Assembly (NCBI GenBank): GCA_964036045.1
Contig: OZ038381.1
Location: 130,021,708 to 130,085,707 of the forward strand
Source of the DNA: Eutreptiella sp. 'Long Island Sound 2002'
Taxonomy: Eukaryota; Euglenozoa; Euglenophyceae; Eutreptiales; Eutreptiaceae
Direction: 5' to 3'
DNA length: 64,000 nucleotides
A program made the position numbers and the translations under genes. The notes under the pieces were generated by a model. That model worked only from the letters and a program-made list of their open reading frames with translations. It did not search any database and was not told the origin of the DNA. Below are positions 44,853-55,099 of the stretch, one piece after another. The stretch's first letter is position 1, and each line of letters opens with the position of its first letter.

Positions 44853-46867
44853 AAACGGCCACTTAACGGCCGTTCACGAAGGGTACACACCTGGGCAGTT
44901 GGGGGAACGCGGCCACGCTGAAGCACAACGCGTTCATCGTGTTCCAGATCGAACAACAGACACGTATGTGATTGTTCAATGGGGTGGAGTACGGGTGTTG
45001 TGCCTTTGGATGTCCCCCACGTCGATGTCGTTCGTTTCACATTTTTTTTTCTGTTTCTGCGCCGTGCCACACATTTGTGCACAGCTGGGTGGCACGCAGC
45101 CTGGGTCAACCGCAAGAAGCCCGGTAGCAAGGATCGCCGAGAAGATGAGATGTACCTCACCAACGTCACCGCATATCAAGTATGCTTGCATGACAAGTGC
45201 CATCATGTTCCGTTTCGTCGCACCGTGCCGGTCCCTAGTCTCCATTTTCGATAAGCTGCTTACCCCACTAAGTGCTTGCAGATCAAGACGAAGCCAAGCA
45301 AGCCCCGGGATCCCGCAAAAGTCCAAGATTGCTGCGCTAAGCCGGATGGATGGTTCGAGTACACAAAGGTTGTTCTGGGCGTGCTGCGTGTTGCATCTGT
45401 ACGTGATTCTGCCCCCTGTTCTACGTGTGTTGCGCGTGTTGCGCGTTCTGCACGTTCCGCCGGTGTGCCTCTCGCTCCGCCTCTGGGGGCACCACCACCG
45501 TGTTACGCGTGCTGCGCGTTCTGCAGATCCAAGCGAACCGGTTGTGGACCTGGTTGGAGGGCGAGGCAGAAGAGAGTGAGGAGGAGGAGGAGGGGGAGGA
45601 GGAGGAGGAGGCAGCGGACGATGGAGACGAGGAGGAGGAAGAGGAGGAAGAGGAGGCAGACGACGACGTGCCATTGACACCCCATGGCAAGAAGCAGGCC
45701 CGAGGCACAGTGAAGAGGGAGCATTCAGAGGACGAGCCAGATGATGTGCCGGAGAAACACTCCTCTTCTGCTGCAAAAGCTTCTGGAGGACAGACGTCAC
45801 GTCGTTCGCGTTCTGCAGAAGCCTCCCCCGGAGACGGAAGGTTAGGGGGCCAAAGAAGGACCCAAGGAGCCCGCAGAAGGCGCTGCAGAAGGCGCTGCCG
45901 CACGCGCGGAGGTCTCAGCAGGGGGCGATGGTGGTTCGGCGAGTGAGCAGGTGCGCGTTGCGGGGTCACTGCTGTTTGCGCGTCATGCCCGTATTGTGCT
46001 GTTGTGCCTCTGGAATCCGCCCTGGCATGTGTTGCGCGTTGTGCGCGTGTTACGCGTTACACGTGTCTCAATTCTGGCCTTCCTCTGGAGCTAGGACAGC
46101 ACCCCGTTTTCCGCGTTTTGCAGGCGCCTGTGCGAGTGAAGGAGGAGCCCCCCGACTCCCCGGAATGCCATGCCGAACCGGAGGGGGATCCAGATACGGA
46201 GACGGCAGCCGAGGGCAAGATGACGGACGGCGAAATCCAAGAAGTGTAGAGGGTTGCGAGGGCTGGGAGGGGGAGGAGGGGTGGGAGGGGGAGGGGTCCC
46301 AGGGGTTTTCTCCCCGCTTGACGAACCGAGTCCGGGATGGCCGGACCCCGACGAGTCCCGGGGGCGGAAGAGTTCGCAGCCCGCTTTGCGGGTCCCCCCT
46401 TGGGAAGTTTCAGCGCAGACAGGCGCTTTTTCTCAACAGGCGCCGGACTGGTGGCGTCGTAATATGTGGTAGCTATACCCGGTTTCTTGGCTGTACGATA
46501 ACGGAGTATTATGGCGATCGGACATGTAGTGCCCGGCGCCCAGCACAAGCGAACTGGTGGTGTCCCGCAAAAAAAGATGCCACACCTGTTGCCTATTGCT
46601 CTGCGGTCGGGGAATCGAGGTTGAAACCCCCCCCCTCCGCTGCAGGTTGCTGTGTGGTAGGGGAATTGAGGCTCAAACCACCCCCCCCATGAAAAAAACA
46701 CCCACAGTGCCCTGTGCTACGTGTGCTGCGTGTTGCCTCTGACTGTGCCTCTGGACTGCGTGTGGCGCGTTCTGCGCGTGTTGCGCGTTCTCGGCGTTGC
46801 CTCCGGTTCTGCCTCTGGAGCCTAAAAGTCAGTGTTCCGTGTTGTGCAGACACACCGCTCTTCAAAA

Positions 46868-48490
46868 ATGCCCTTTCCCACGAATCTTTGGGCGGGTTCA
46901 CTCCCCGTGGTGGAATGTGCAGCAAATATCATGCATGGAGTCTGGCCAGGCCAAACTGAATTAGTCGGGTACACCGAGGATGAGGTGTGGGACCACATGT
47001 TGGCTCCCATCCAGGAATTACAGCGGGCATCCCTCCGGAAGGCGAACCTCTCCCACTTGATCCCCCTAGTACCAAGGTGTGTCCCACTTGATTCTAGCGG
47101 TTCGGCCAATCGATTGTAGTGTTTGCCCCAATCGATGTGGCTTCCATTTCCGTAGGTACAACGCCTTCATCCTCCTACTAGGCATGGTACGGGCCATGCA
47201 AGTAGACGGCATCTGGGAACGGGACGGGTTACTGTACAACCCCTTCATGGCACAATTGCTAAGCCGCAAGCAGTACTACGTCTTGCGCCGTAACATCCGG
47301 CCCGACGTTGTTGAACTACTGGAGGAGTGCAATGGGCAGTGGGCTGGTGCCTGGCGGTTGGGTGGCGCGGCTTCCGGGGATGAGTCCGTGGTGCCGCACA
47401 AAGGCATACGTGCCGGCCCACTGCGGATGCATGTTCATCGCCCGCAAGCCCCACTCCACCGGCATCAAGCTCTATTGCCTTGCCGATGCCACTAGTGGGT
47501 ACGTGGTGGACATGTACCTGTACACGGGTAGAACGGGCACCTGCGGCGGTTCGGCAACAGTGCGGGCGACTACAATGCCCAGCAGATCATGACCATGTGG
47601 GCAGGTCTCCTCCCTTCCGGGACCATCCTCTGTGCGGGTTCCTTTTTTGGATCCCAGGAGCTAGCGTGTGACCTTGTTGCGGAGGGGCACGCATTCTTGA
47701 TGATGACGAAGCGCTCCACGTACGGGGTGGACACGGCAGGAGAGCTTCTATGAGAAGGACAAACCGCCACGTGCACTGTGGACGACGCGAGGTACACCAC
47801 GGTGGTCTTCAAGAACCCAAAGGTGGGTCACAAGCCGCCCCGCGTAGTGCCGATGCTCACCAACGTCCACTTCCCACAAGCCGGACCCGTGCATCGCCGC
47901 AGCGGGAATGAGGTGAACCCGGTGGTCGCCAGCTACCGCCAGCTATCGCGTGGGGTAGATGGCGTCAACCAGATGGCGCTCCAGATGCGCCAGAAGGGAC
48001 GTCAGATGACGTGGTCGCATGCGGTGCGTGCGTTCGTCCTCCGGTATGCCGTGGTCAACGCATACGCGACCTGCCGGTCCCTCGGGGGGGCCCGAACGGG
48101 TACCATGTTTGACTGGCAGTGGGACCTTATCCGGCGCCGCTTTTGTACAGCGGCGGTGGCCAAGCCCATCCACGTGCCGGTGCGGATGCCGGGCTGCCGG
48201 GTGTGTGCCCATTGCAACCGGGGCAAGACCCACTACGTTTGTTGTGGGTGCTGCAAGTGGTACCATGTGGGGTGCTTTGCCGTGGCGCATTGGGTGACCG
48301 GGGTGGTAGAGGCGGATGTGGAGGAGGAGGGCGACGAGGCCGAGGAGGATGGAAGCGAGAGGGAGGAGAGTTAGGATGACACGGAGGAGGAGAGTGAGGA
48401 GGAGGGGGAGGAGGATGAGGAGGAAGAGAGTGAGAAGGAGGAGGAGAGTGACGGGGAAGAGGACGAGGACGTGGAGGATGACGAAGATTA
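46868..48490 (+). pseudogene. E2c piggyBac-like transposase, frameshifted
   Basis: Same gene as at 61637 in E2d. Exon 1 46868-47076, 79-bp intron to 47155, exon 2 from 47156 (YNAFILLLGMVRAMQV). A 4-bp insertion (CGGATGCATGTT) near 47429 and a 1-bp loss near 47530 shift the frame, a TGA at 47751-47753 is shared with E2d, and the acidic tail is cut by a TAG near 48372. Catalytic positions and the C-terminal zinc finger (CRVCAHCNRGK...HYVCCGCC) are described under the better copy. Confidence 0.85.
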
Positions 48491-49110
48491 GGAAGGAGAA
48501 GGTGATGGAGGGCGGACGTGGTGGAATCGTGAACTTCATGGCCGCCAAGCCTCTGCCATCCCTACCCATGGGACCAGTGCGAACCCTGGGGGACAACCGC
48601 GTAGGCTGGATGCCCAAACTCTGAGGACGCGGCCACCCAAAAGTGCGCGCGTGTGCAATAGTGACGTGCTACGCGTGCTACGCGTTTTGCGCGTGCCGGA
48701 AGTCTGCTTCTAAGTCTGCCTCTAGAACGCCGTGATGCGCGTTCTGCGCGTTCTGCGCGTGATGCGTGTGTTGTTTGCGTTCTGCACGTGCTGCGCGTGC
48801 ATCGCGTTTTGAAGCAACACGCGCAGCACGTATTGTGCCGCGCGGAGCGCTTCCGGACAGAAACGTCCCCTCTGTAGACAATGGAATATATGATTGATAT
48901 ACCTCCATGGCCCCCAATTTTGAGCTACGGCTCCACAGTGTATACTACATCGGGAAGCACATCTCTTGCACATTGTTTTACACAGTGTTTTGCACATTCA
49001 TCAAAAAAAGATGGAACAATAATTTCTTCGTGCCAGTTGTGCAAGGGCAGGTGAGGGACGGAATTTCCAGTGACAACAATAGTGTGCAAGTCGATGGTTT
49101 GATCGGTGGG
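48491..49110. other. E2c 3' region, non-coding, GCGCGT-rich then unique
   Basis: No gene supported. 48.65-48.85 kb is the GCGCGTTCTGCGCG low-complexity type seen in the E2 introns; GAAGCAACACGCGCAGCACG forms an inverted match to the preceding TGCTGCGCGTG word. The rest leads to the right array. The same sequence is at 63.4-63.88 kb in E2d. Confidence 0.6.
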
Positions 49111-49245
49111 GGTACATTTGGCGCGCGCCAAGTCCGGACTTGGCGCGCGCCAAATTGACAGTTGGCGCGCGCCAACTTGCCAGCTGGCGCGCGCCAACCA
49201 GACAGTTGGCGCGTGCCAAGTCCGGACTTGGCGCGCCAACTTGTG
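49111..49245. repeat. E2c right subterminal GGCGCGCGCC array
   Basis: Seven TTGGCGCGCGCCAA-type palindromes with short spacers in 135 bp, about 240 bp inside the right end. Confidence 0.95.
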
Positions 49246-49483
49246 AATTTGCGCGAGCCCAGGCCCGGGAAGCCAACTTTGGGACTCTTTTACCGCGTAG
49301 GAGTGTTTTCAGCACGAGAGGGGCATGAAACCCGGGGTTTTTCAGGGTAAAATGTTTCCATTTACACCAAAAAGGAGGAAAAAATCCCTAGGTAGCCAGT
49401 GTAACAACATAATAGACACCCGCCATGATTTGGCTGCATTCCGAAGCAAGTTTGCGAATGTCTCTTGGCTTCGTAGTTACACT

Positions 49484-50174
49484 GTTTCCCTTTTGTTATA
49501 CCGAAAAAATTCTGTGAAGTGTTCCTTGATCCTAAGGTGTGTAGGTATACACGAAGGCTTGCGTCTAAAGCCCCCTAAGTTTTCTTTGGCGTCGTGTTAG
49601 TTGATAGGGCGGTGGATTGCAGAGCAGGACCCTTCCAAAGAGATGTACGGGACACATGTGGATCTGTAGAATGCATTTTGGTCATTCAAATTGCCTGGGA
49701 AGGCCGGCATAATTTTTAGGTTTTATACCAGGCAAGGGGGGGGGGGTTGGTGTCACTTGATCAGTTGCCTTTCGGATGGGCTTTCTCACCTTCTATTTGT
49801 CAGGAGTTGCTGGGCAGGATTGTGCGTGACATTGTACCAGAGGGTGTGTATTTGGTGCATTATTTAGATGATTTTATATTATTGTCCTGCGATCGTGATT
49901 TGTTGGAGGATGTAACGGCGACGGTAGCGACACGGATTCGGCAGGCAGGTTTTTCGGAGAGCTCGAGCTCGATCTAAGAGTACCCCGAGTCCTGTGCAGG
50001 TACTGCAGGCGCTGGGAAAGATTGTAAATTTGCGAGAGCGGTTTATCCAAGTACAACCATTTCTTTTCCTGCAGCTTATGGTGGCGTGGATTCGATTGGC
50101 CACATGTGGTAATTCCAAGAAGCGGTTACATAAATTGTTAGGAACCGTGCAGTGGCACCTTCGGCCTCGTAAAG
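49484..50174 (+). pseudogene. RT gene, 3' part (DIRS-like)
   Basis: After E2c the RT continues in shifting frames: FPFVIPK across the junction, GTHVDL*NAFWSFKLP (first catalytic Asp region), QLPFGWAFSPSICQELLG, then YLDDFILLSCDRDL with the Y-x-D-D core, and RLHKLLGTVQWHLRPRK (thumb). One in-frame TAG and at least three frameshifts. The F-G-W-A-F-S-P and Y-L-D-D-F-I-L-L style is that of DIRS/Ngaro-type RTs rather than gypsy. The gene is cut at 50175 by the next insertion. Confidence 0.8.
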
Positions 50175-50712
50175 TGTAACTACCAAGTAAAGGCCCAAAG
50201 TGCTTCTCAAGTAAAAACCAGGTAAAAACCAGGTAAAATGGGTATAAAATCAATAACTTGCTTTGTGCGTGTTTGCTCGCCTTGCCCTCTCTTATGATGT
50301 GTAACGGACACATTTTCATGCAAATAGGCTGAAACCTGGGTGAAAACGGAGGTGTTTTGCCACTTTTACGTCTCTTGCACCACAACACCACCCTTGTAAC
50401 TACGAAGACAAATGGGTAAACTGAAGTTTCGCTAAAACGCGGTAAAACGCGGTAAATTGAGGTCAAACTTGGTTGAGCGGTGTTTGCCATGTCCCTCCAT
50501 GTGTTTGGGTGGTGGTAGGACAAAACCATGTCAAATTGATGTAAAATGAGGCTAAATCCATGCTTTTTCCGGTAATAGGTTCGGTCGTCATACGTCAAAC
50601 CTGGGTCCCCGTCGACTTTTGTCTTGTGTCGTGTTTGCTCCGTTTGCCTTCGTTTGTCGCACGTCAAAACTAGTTTTACCGCGCGTCAAAACCAGTTTTA
50701 GCTTGTACTGTA
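50175..50712 (+). mobile_element. two further left ends (E5 at 50175, E6 at 50395)
   Basis: TGTAACTACCAAG at 50175 (preceded by AG) and TGTAACTACGAAGAC at 50395 (preceded by CT) look like left ends of E2-related elements. Downstream words differ from E2: AAACCAGGTAAAA twice, AACGCGGTAAA twice, CAAAACTAGTTTTACCGCG. No matching right ends lie in the window. They would be nested outward of E2d, with right ends beyond 64 kb. Confidence 0.6.
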
Positions 50713-50941
50713 TGTAACTACGAAGCTAACCCCAGATACTGTACATTCGAACTCCTGGTCAACTCCATGTCGAGAGCATTCAACTTGCTTGTACTTGTGC
50801 ACTGTGTTGTTGCTACGCCTTTTGCACGAAACGTGAGGAACTATCTATATTTTACAGCTTATGGTTGCGTTGCTTAATTTGTTGCTATTTTGCAATATGT
50901 GGGTTTTTTGGGTCGAAGCGAACTTTTTGGAAGCCAAGTCA

Positions 50942-51100
50942 AAGTTGGCGCGCCAACTTGGCACTTGGCGCACGCCAACTGCAAAGTTGGCGCGCCAACT
51001 CAAGAGTTGGCGCGCGAATTTGGCGCGCCAACTCTTGCATGAGTTGGCGCGCGCCAACTGCGGTTTTGGCGCGCGCCAAGTCTGGTTTCGGCGCGCGCAA
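50942..51100. repeat. E2d left subterminal GGCGCGCC array
   Basis: About eight TTGGCGCGCCAA/TTGGCGCGCGCCAA words, some with single-base decay (CGGTTTTGGCGCGCGCC, TTTCGGCGCGCGC). Confidence 0.95.
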
Positions 51101-51196
51101 GCTGCCCCATTCTTCCTGTTTGTTTGCACCCCGTGCCCCTTACACCCTTCATGCATTCCCTTTGCCTTCTAGGCATCTCACCACTTTATTCTTCTG

Positions 51197-52984
51197 ATGC
51201 GTGCAAAGCAACCCAAGAAGGGCAAGGGGAAGAAGGTGACGGTCGTCCCCGACCCCACGTGTGTCCCACCCCCAGCCCCCGCTGCAGCACCTAACCCCGA
51301 GGTGCAGGCGGTGCTCGACGCCCACATCGCCAACGTCGGCTCCGAACAGTTCCCCGCGGGCTATTTTCCCATCCCCTACACCCTCACCCCCCCGGACGCC
51401 GAATCCTTCCCCCAGCTCCCCCCCCCTCCGCCAACCCCTAGAGGCCGCCCTCTTCGGCAAGTGGGACCAGCCGGGCAATCCCTACTTGGTCTGGCGAATT
51501 GACGCCACCCGCGTCAACTTCGCCCTGACCAGGGGGGTTCTTAGCAGGTTGTGCTGTACCGTGATGGGGCGGTACCGCACGACGCTCGCGGTCCGATTGA
51601 ATTAAGCTGCGTAATCACCCTTGCAGACCTCAACAAGACGGCGAAGTTGTGCACTGCTGCAGCGTCAAAAGAGTTCGTCAACGTTCTTGCGCTGCAAGAG
51701 ATGCCGCCTCAGGGTCTCGACCCCCAGGAGCAGTGGCTATTGGTGGATCCAGTCAAAAAAAGTGGCTCGAAGCACCCCACGGCCACTGACGCCGTCGTGG
51801 GGTACCAGACAGTGAAGGTGCAGGCGTGGGATGCAGTAGCTGCCACAGAGTTCTCCACCAACCGTCGCCTGCGCACCCACATCCCTGACATCACCCACCC
51901 CACCCTCTACACCACCAACGCCCCCTTCACCATGCTTGGCATGGGTTGCCCCCACCCCTCCTTCCACAACTCCTACCCCGTCACCACCAACGACATCCCC
52001 AACCCCCCCATCGTCACGGAGAAGGGTTTTGCTTTTGCTTTTTTTATAGCAGACACCAAAGCGCAAGTCATTTTGGGGGGTTGCTCCTCGTTCAAAGCCA
52101 AAAACCCCGCAGCCACTGTTTGTTGGCTGTGTGGGAAAAATCGGGCAACCATCTTGCACGAATTTGGTTGCGGGATGGGGGTGATTGTCGAGGAGTGGCT
52201 CTGGGCAGGGATGATATGCCCGATCGTGCGCCCCCCCAAGCGGCACCCCGATTATGGGCTGCATGGCGTGCACCGGCAAGTGCACAATGGGCTTTCAGCC
52301 CTTGTGCACAGCCTCCACACGGTGCATCGGTGGAAGAAGGGATAGGCCGTGAGGTGGGTGCAATGGTTCTTGGATCCCATTCGGATCCAAGCACGGACCG
52401 CCACCGGTGTGGCGTTGGAAGACGAGAGGAAGGATAAGAAGAAGGTGCCCCTGAAAATTGAGCAGACGGCGGCTGCAGAGTGGGTGAAGAGTGAGGGAAC
52501 GGACACCATGTGTGACCATCTGGACGGGGAGGGCCTCCTGCAGCATGTCGTTGACATGGGGGGGGTCCAGGTGCCCTGGACGGACGCCTTCCGGCATTGG
52601 GGAAAATCCCTGTTGGCAACAAGCGATGTCGTCTGGAAATCCGGACCGTTGCAGTTGCCCGACATGATAATTCTGCGAGCAGAATTGAAAAAAATGGGGG
52701 AGGCCCATAAGGCCTGTGAAATGAACGTCACCCTGTGGGCCCATCTGTGCATTGACCACCTGTTGGGATGGGCCCGCATGGGGGGGCACATTGGCATTAT
52801 TGCCGCCTTCAAAGGGGAGGGGCGCCACAAAGCCCTGAAATGTGAAATTTCCAAGCGCAGCTTTCGAGGTGGAAGTAAAGGCGGCCGGGTGTCCAGACTG
52901 CGGGGGGCCAGAGTGCGGGTGAAGGGGGGCAAGGGGGATCGCACGCGGAAGGGATGGGGGGAATTAAGTGATCCGCTCAGATAA
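51197..52984 (+). pseudogene. E2d dioxygenase-like/transposase fusion by deletion
   Basis: The N-terminal part equals the E2c dioxygenase-like protein (basic tail, LEAALFGK, FSTNRRLRTH); the frame shifts in a C-run near 51425. At about 52018 a deletion removes everything equivalent to 34.01-36.16 kb of E2c. The frame therefore passes into the transposase at FIADTKAQVILGGC (second Asp), CWLC, PDYGLHGVHRQVHNG, one TAG at 52343-52345, HLCIDH (H-x4-H) and FKGEGRHKAL with Glu 20 residues later. The first catalytic Asp and the dioxygenase core are lost, so this copy cannot be active. A 4-bp insertion near 52962 alters the C-terminus. Confidence 0.8.
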
Positions 52985-53189
52985 TTCGGACTGGGGGTTG
53001 TATAATAAAAAAATTTCTGTTTGGGAGTCGTCGTGGACGAAGCAAAGGGGGTACACAGAGAATACGGGGGTCTTCATCCAGGCCGAACAGGGGTCTTTGC
53101 CTAATGATCCATTCAGTGCCGCCCGGCATTCTCCCGGCAACCCACCCGCCAGATGACCCTGGGACCACAACAAGGCATCTGACCTCTAT

Positions 53190-53206
53190 ATATACCTTTG
53201 TCTACC
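53190..53206 (+). promoter_or_regulatory. possible TATA box before gene B
   Basis: TCTATATATACC lies 370 bp upstream of the first exon read for gene B, between the end of the transposase and gene B. In E2c the same place reads CTCTATATTCC. No other promoter evidence. Confidence 0.3.
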
Positions 53207-53572
53207 ACGCGCAGAACGGAATCAACGTTTTTTGTTCGTCAAAAATGAATCCATAAAGTTTTGCTGTTCCGGGGGGTTTTCGAACGTGCCGGACGTCATG
53301 GAAGCATCCGTTTTGTTCATTTCCACCGTTTTCCATGTGAGAAGCGTATCGTGCCGTTGCCTCTACCTTGGCTTTCGTGCTCCGTGTGCCGCGCGTGTTA
53401 CGCGTGTTACGTGTTCTAAGCGTTCGCTTCTAGGTGTGCCTTTGGAACTGGAATAACTCCCGTCGCATATCCGTGCAAGGCGCGTTCCGCGTTCCGCACG
53501 TAACCGACATCACGCTTCTGGAGGCCGGAACCCACGTTTTGCGCGAGCTACGCGTCCTCGTGTACCTCAGCC

Positions 53573-54942
53573 CTTTCTTTATGCCCGCACCGCTTTTTCC
53601 CGGAGAGCCACAAGCAGTGGCTGGCCAAGGGCGGCCACCTGGGCAGTTGGGGGAACGCGGCCACGCTGAGGCACAACGCGTTCATCGTGTTCCAGATCAA
53701 ACAACAGACATGTATGTGATTGTTCAATGGGGTGGAGTACGGGTGTTGTGCCTTTGGATGTCCCCCACGTCGATGTCGTTCGTTTCACATTTTTTTTTCT
53801 GTTTCTGGGCCGTGCCACACACTTCTGCACAGCTGGGTGGCACGCAGCCTGGGTCAACCGCAAGAAGCCCGGTAGCAAGGATCGCCGAGAAGATGAGATG
53901 TACCTCACGAACGTCACCGCATATCAAGTATGCATGCATGACAAGTGCCATCATGTTCCGTTTCGTCGCACCGTGCCGGTCCCTAGTCTCCATTTTTGAT
54001 AAGCTGCTTACCCCACCAACTGCCTGCAGATCAAGACGAAGCCAAGCAAGCCCCGGGATCCTGCAAAAGTCCAAGATTGCCGCGCTAAGCCGGATGGATG
54101 GTTCGAGTACACAAAGGTTGTTCTGGGCGTGCTGCGTGTTGCATCTGTACGTGATTCTGCCCCGTTCTACGTGTGTTGCGCGTGTTGCGCGTTCTGCACG
54201 TTCCGCCGGTGTGCCTCTCGCTCCGCCTCTGGGGGCACCACCACCGTGTTACGCGTGCTACGCCTTCTGCAGATCCAAGCGAACCGGTTGTGCACCTGGT
54301 TGGAGGGCGAGGCAGAAGAGACTGAGGAGGAGGAGGAGGAGGAGGAGGAGGGAGCATTCAGAGGACGAGCCAGATGATGTGCTTGAGAAACACTCCTCTT
54401 CTGCTGCAAAGGCTTCTGGAAAGGCAGCACGGTCCACCATGCTGGAGGTCAAGCAGGAGCCGCAGACAATGGCAGAGAAGAAGAAGCGGACGGCAGAGGA
54501 GCGGAGCCCGCCCAAGGTGCCACCGAAGAAGTCCGAGGCCGAGATGCCCGGGAAAAAGAAGGACAAGGACAAGCCGGCCCGTGGGAACGTGTCCTTTGCG
54601 ATCGGCGGGAAGGGCCCGCAGAAGAGTATCAGCGCCGCACCTACAAGAGCAGAGAAGTTCCAGCATGAAGGCGGGTACGACCGTGATCTGGAGACGATGC
54701 AGATAATTTTGGAGACGGACTTCAACGCGACCGTGGGTCGCCTGGTGATGCACTACAAGGAGTGCCTGTCGGAGGAACCCAAGTCCAAGCAAGAGCTCGG
54801 GTTGGCCCTGCTGCTGCACACCAGTGTGTGGGCCCTGAGCGTGCAAAGCGTGCTGAGATGCGGGACCAAGAACGCCCAGTCGGCTGCAGCAGCCCGTGAG
54901 CACTTCGAGAAGCTTAGGCGTCACAAGTTGCCCGCCCTCTAG
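53573..54942 (+). CDS. E2d gene B, multi-exon, Lys/Glu-rich, unknown
   Basis: Exons about 53573-53711 (HRFFPESHKQWLAKGGHLG), 53833-53927 (GWHAAWVNRKKPGSKDRRE), 54030-54116 (PSKPRDPAKVQDCRAKPDG) and 54273-54942. The last has a Glu run, then KREEx-type basic segments and a helical C-terminus (FNATVGRLVMHYKECLSEE, AAAAREHFEKLRRHKLPAL). A frame change in the Glu run (about 54340) suggests a deletion relative to E2c. Introns are GT-AG; the last is GCGCGT-rich. More exons may lie upstream in 53.2-53.57 kb. No family recognised; it could be a host-derived cargo gene or a second transposition protein. Confidence 0.5.
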
Positions 54943-55099
54943 GACCCCATATACGCACGATGTGAGAATATTCTACATTTCTAGTTTGAGTATGCTGTTT
55001 GACATATGTGAGCAATGTTGGTACCAGCGTTGTGTGACATCCATTGAAATGGGTGGTGATGTGTTAGCCTTAGGTATCCGCTTCTTCTAGTGTATCATG

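Larger units (their letters stand above)
37927..44887 (+). mobile_element. E3: 6.96-kb TG...CA transposon, TSD CA
   Basis: Left end TGTACCCTTCGTGAAC at 37927, right end GTTCACGAAGGGTACA at 44887, followed inward on both sides by GGCCGTT words. TSD CA (37925-37926, 44888-44889). The E2d copy has the uninterrupted site GGGCGGCCACCTGGGCAG. It encodes a dioxygenase-like protein and a transposase, both on the plus strand, with TTCGTACGAA arrays before, between and after the genes and in an intron. Probably the youngest large element here, since its transposase is intact. Confidence 0.95.
37820..46249 (+). pseudogene. E2c acidic multi-exon gene (gene B/D fusion), split by E3
   Basis: Exon ...HKQWLAKG is broken by E3 and resumes GHLGSWGNAATLKHNAF up to 44963. 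Further exons are 45085-45179, 45282-45368 and from 45527 (Glu/Asp-rich, EEEEEEEEEADDDVPL), and the last is 46124-46249 (VRVKEEPPDSPECHAEPEG, ends EIQEV). Introns use GT-AG; most are GCGCGT-rich. The penultimate exon has a TAG (ETEG*), and comparison with E2d shows that 6.1 kb was deleted between two CTGGA-containing sites, fusing two genes. Function not recognised; the acidic, proline-rich composition suggests a nuclear or chromatin-associated protein, which is speculative. Confidence 0.5.
32809..49481 (+). mobile_element. E2c: 16.7-kb composite transposon, TSD CT
   Basis: Left end TGTAACTACGAAGCC at 32809, right end GGCTTCGTAGTTACA at 49481, TSD CT (32807-32808, 49482-49483). Flanking RT halves join in frame across it. 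Contents in order: GGCGCGCC array, dioxygenase-like gene, second array, DDE transposase, acidic multi-exon gene, piggyBac-like gene, right array. Nested inside are M4b, M3b and E3. Without these it is about 9.2 kb. Relative to E2d it lacks the 54.4-60.5 kb block; E2d in turn lacks the 34.04-36.17 kb block. Confidence 0.88.
24303..50174 (+). mobile_element. tyrosine-recombinase (DIRS-like) retroelement, split by nested transposons
   Basis: Pieces on the plus strand form one element once inserted transposons are set aside: ORF1 (24.3-25.0 kb), a tyrosine recombinase (25.08-31.4 kb), a basic ORF (31.5-31.95 kb) and a reverse transcriptase (32.5-32.8 plus 49.48-50.17 kb). Four junctions read across in frame or with an exact 2-bp TSD when E1a, M3a+E1b, M4a and E2c are removed. 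YR plus RT is the hallmark of DIRS-type elements. Here YR precedes RT, unlike DIRS-1. Outer ends are unknown; the RT runs into another insertion at 50175. Confidence 0.75.

Noticed and set aside
37927-44887. E3 as a CACTA (EnSpm) element because of the short TSD and subterminal repeats
   Set aside because: The ends are TGTACCC, not CACTA/CACTG, and the transposase is not recognisable as Tnp2-type. A distant relation remains possible.
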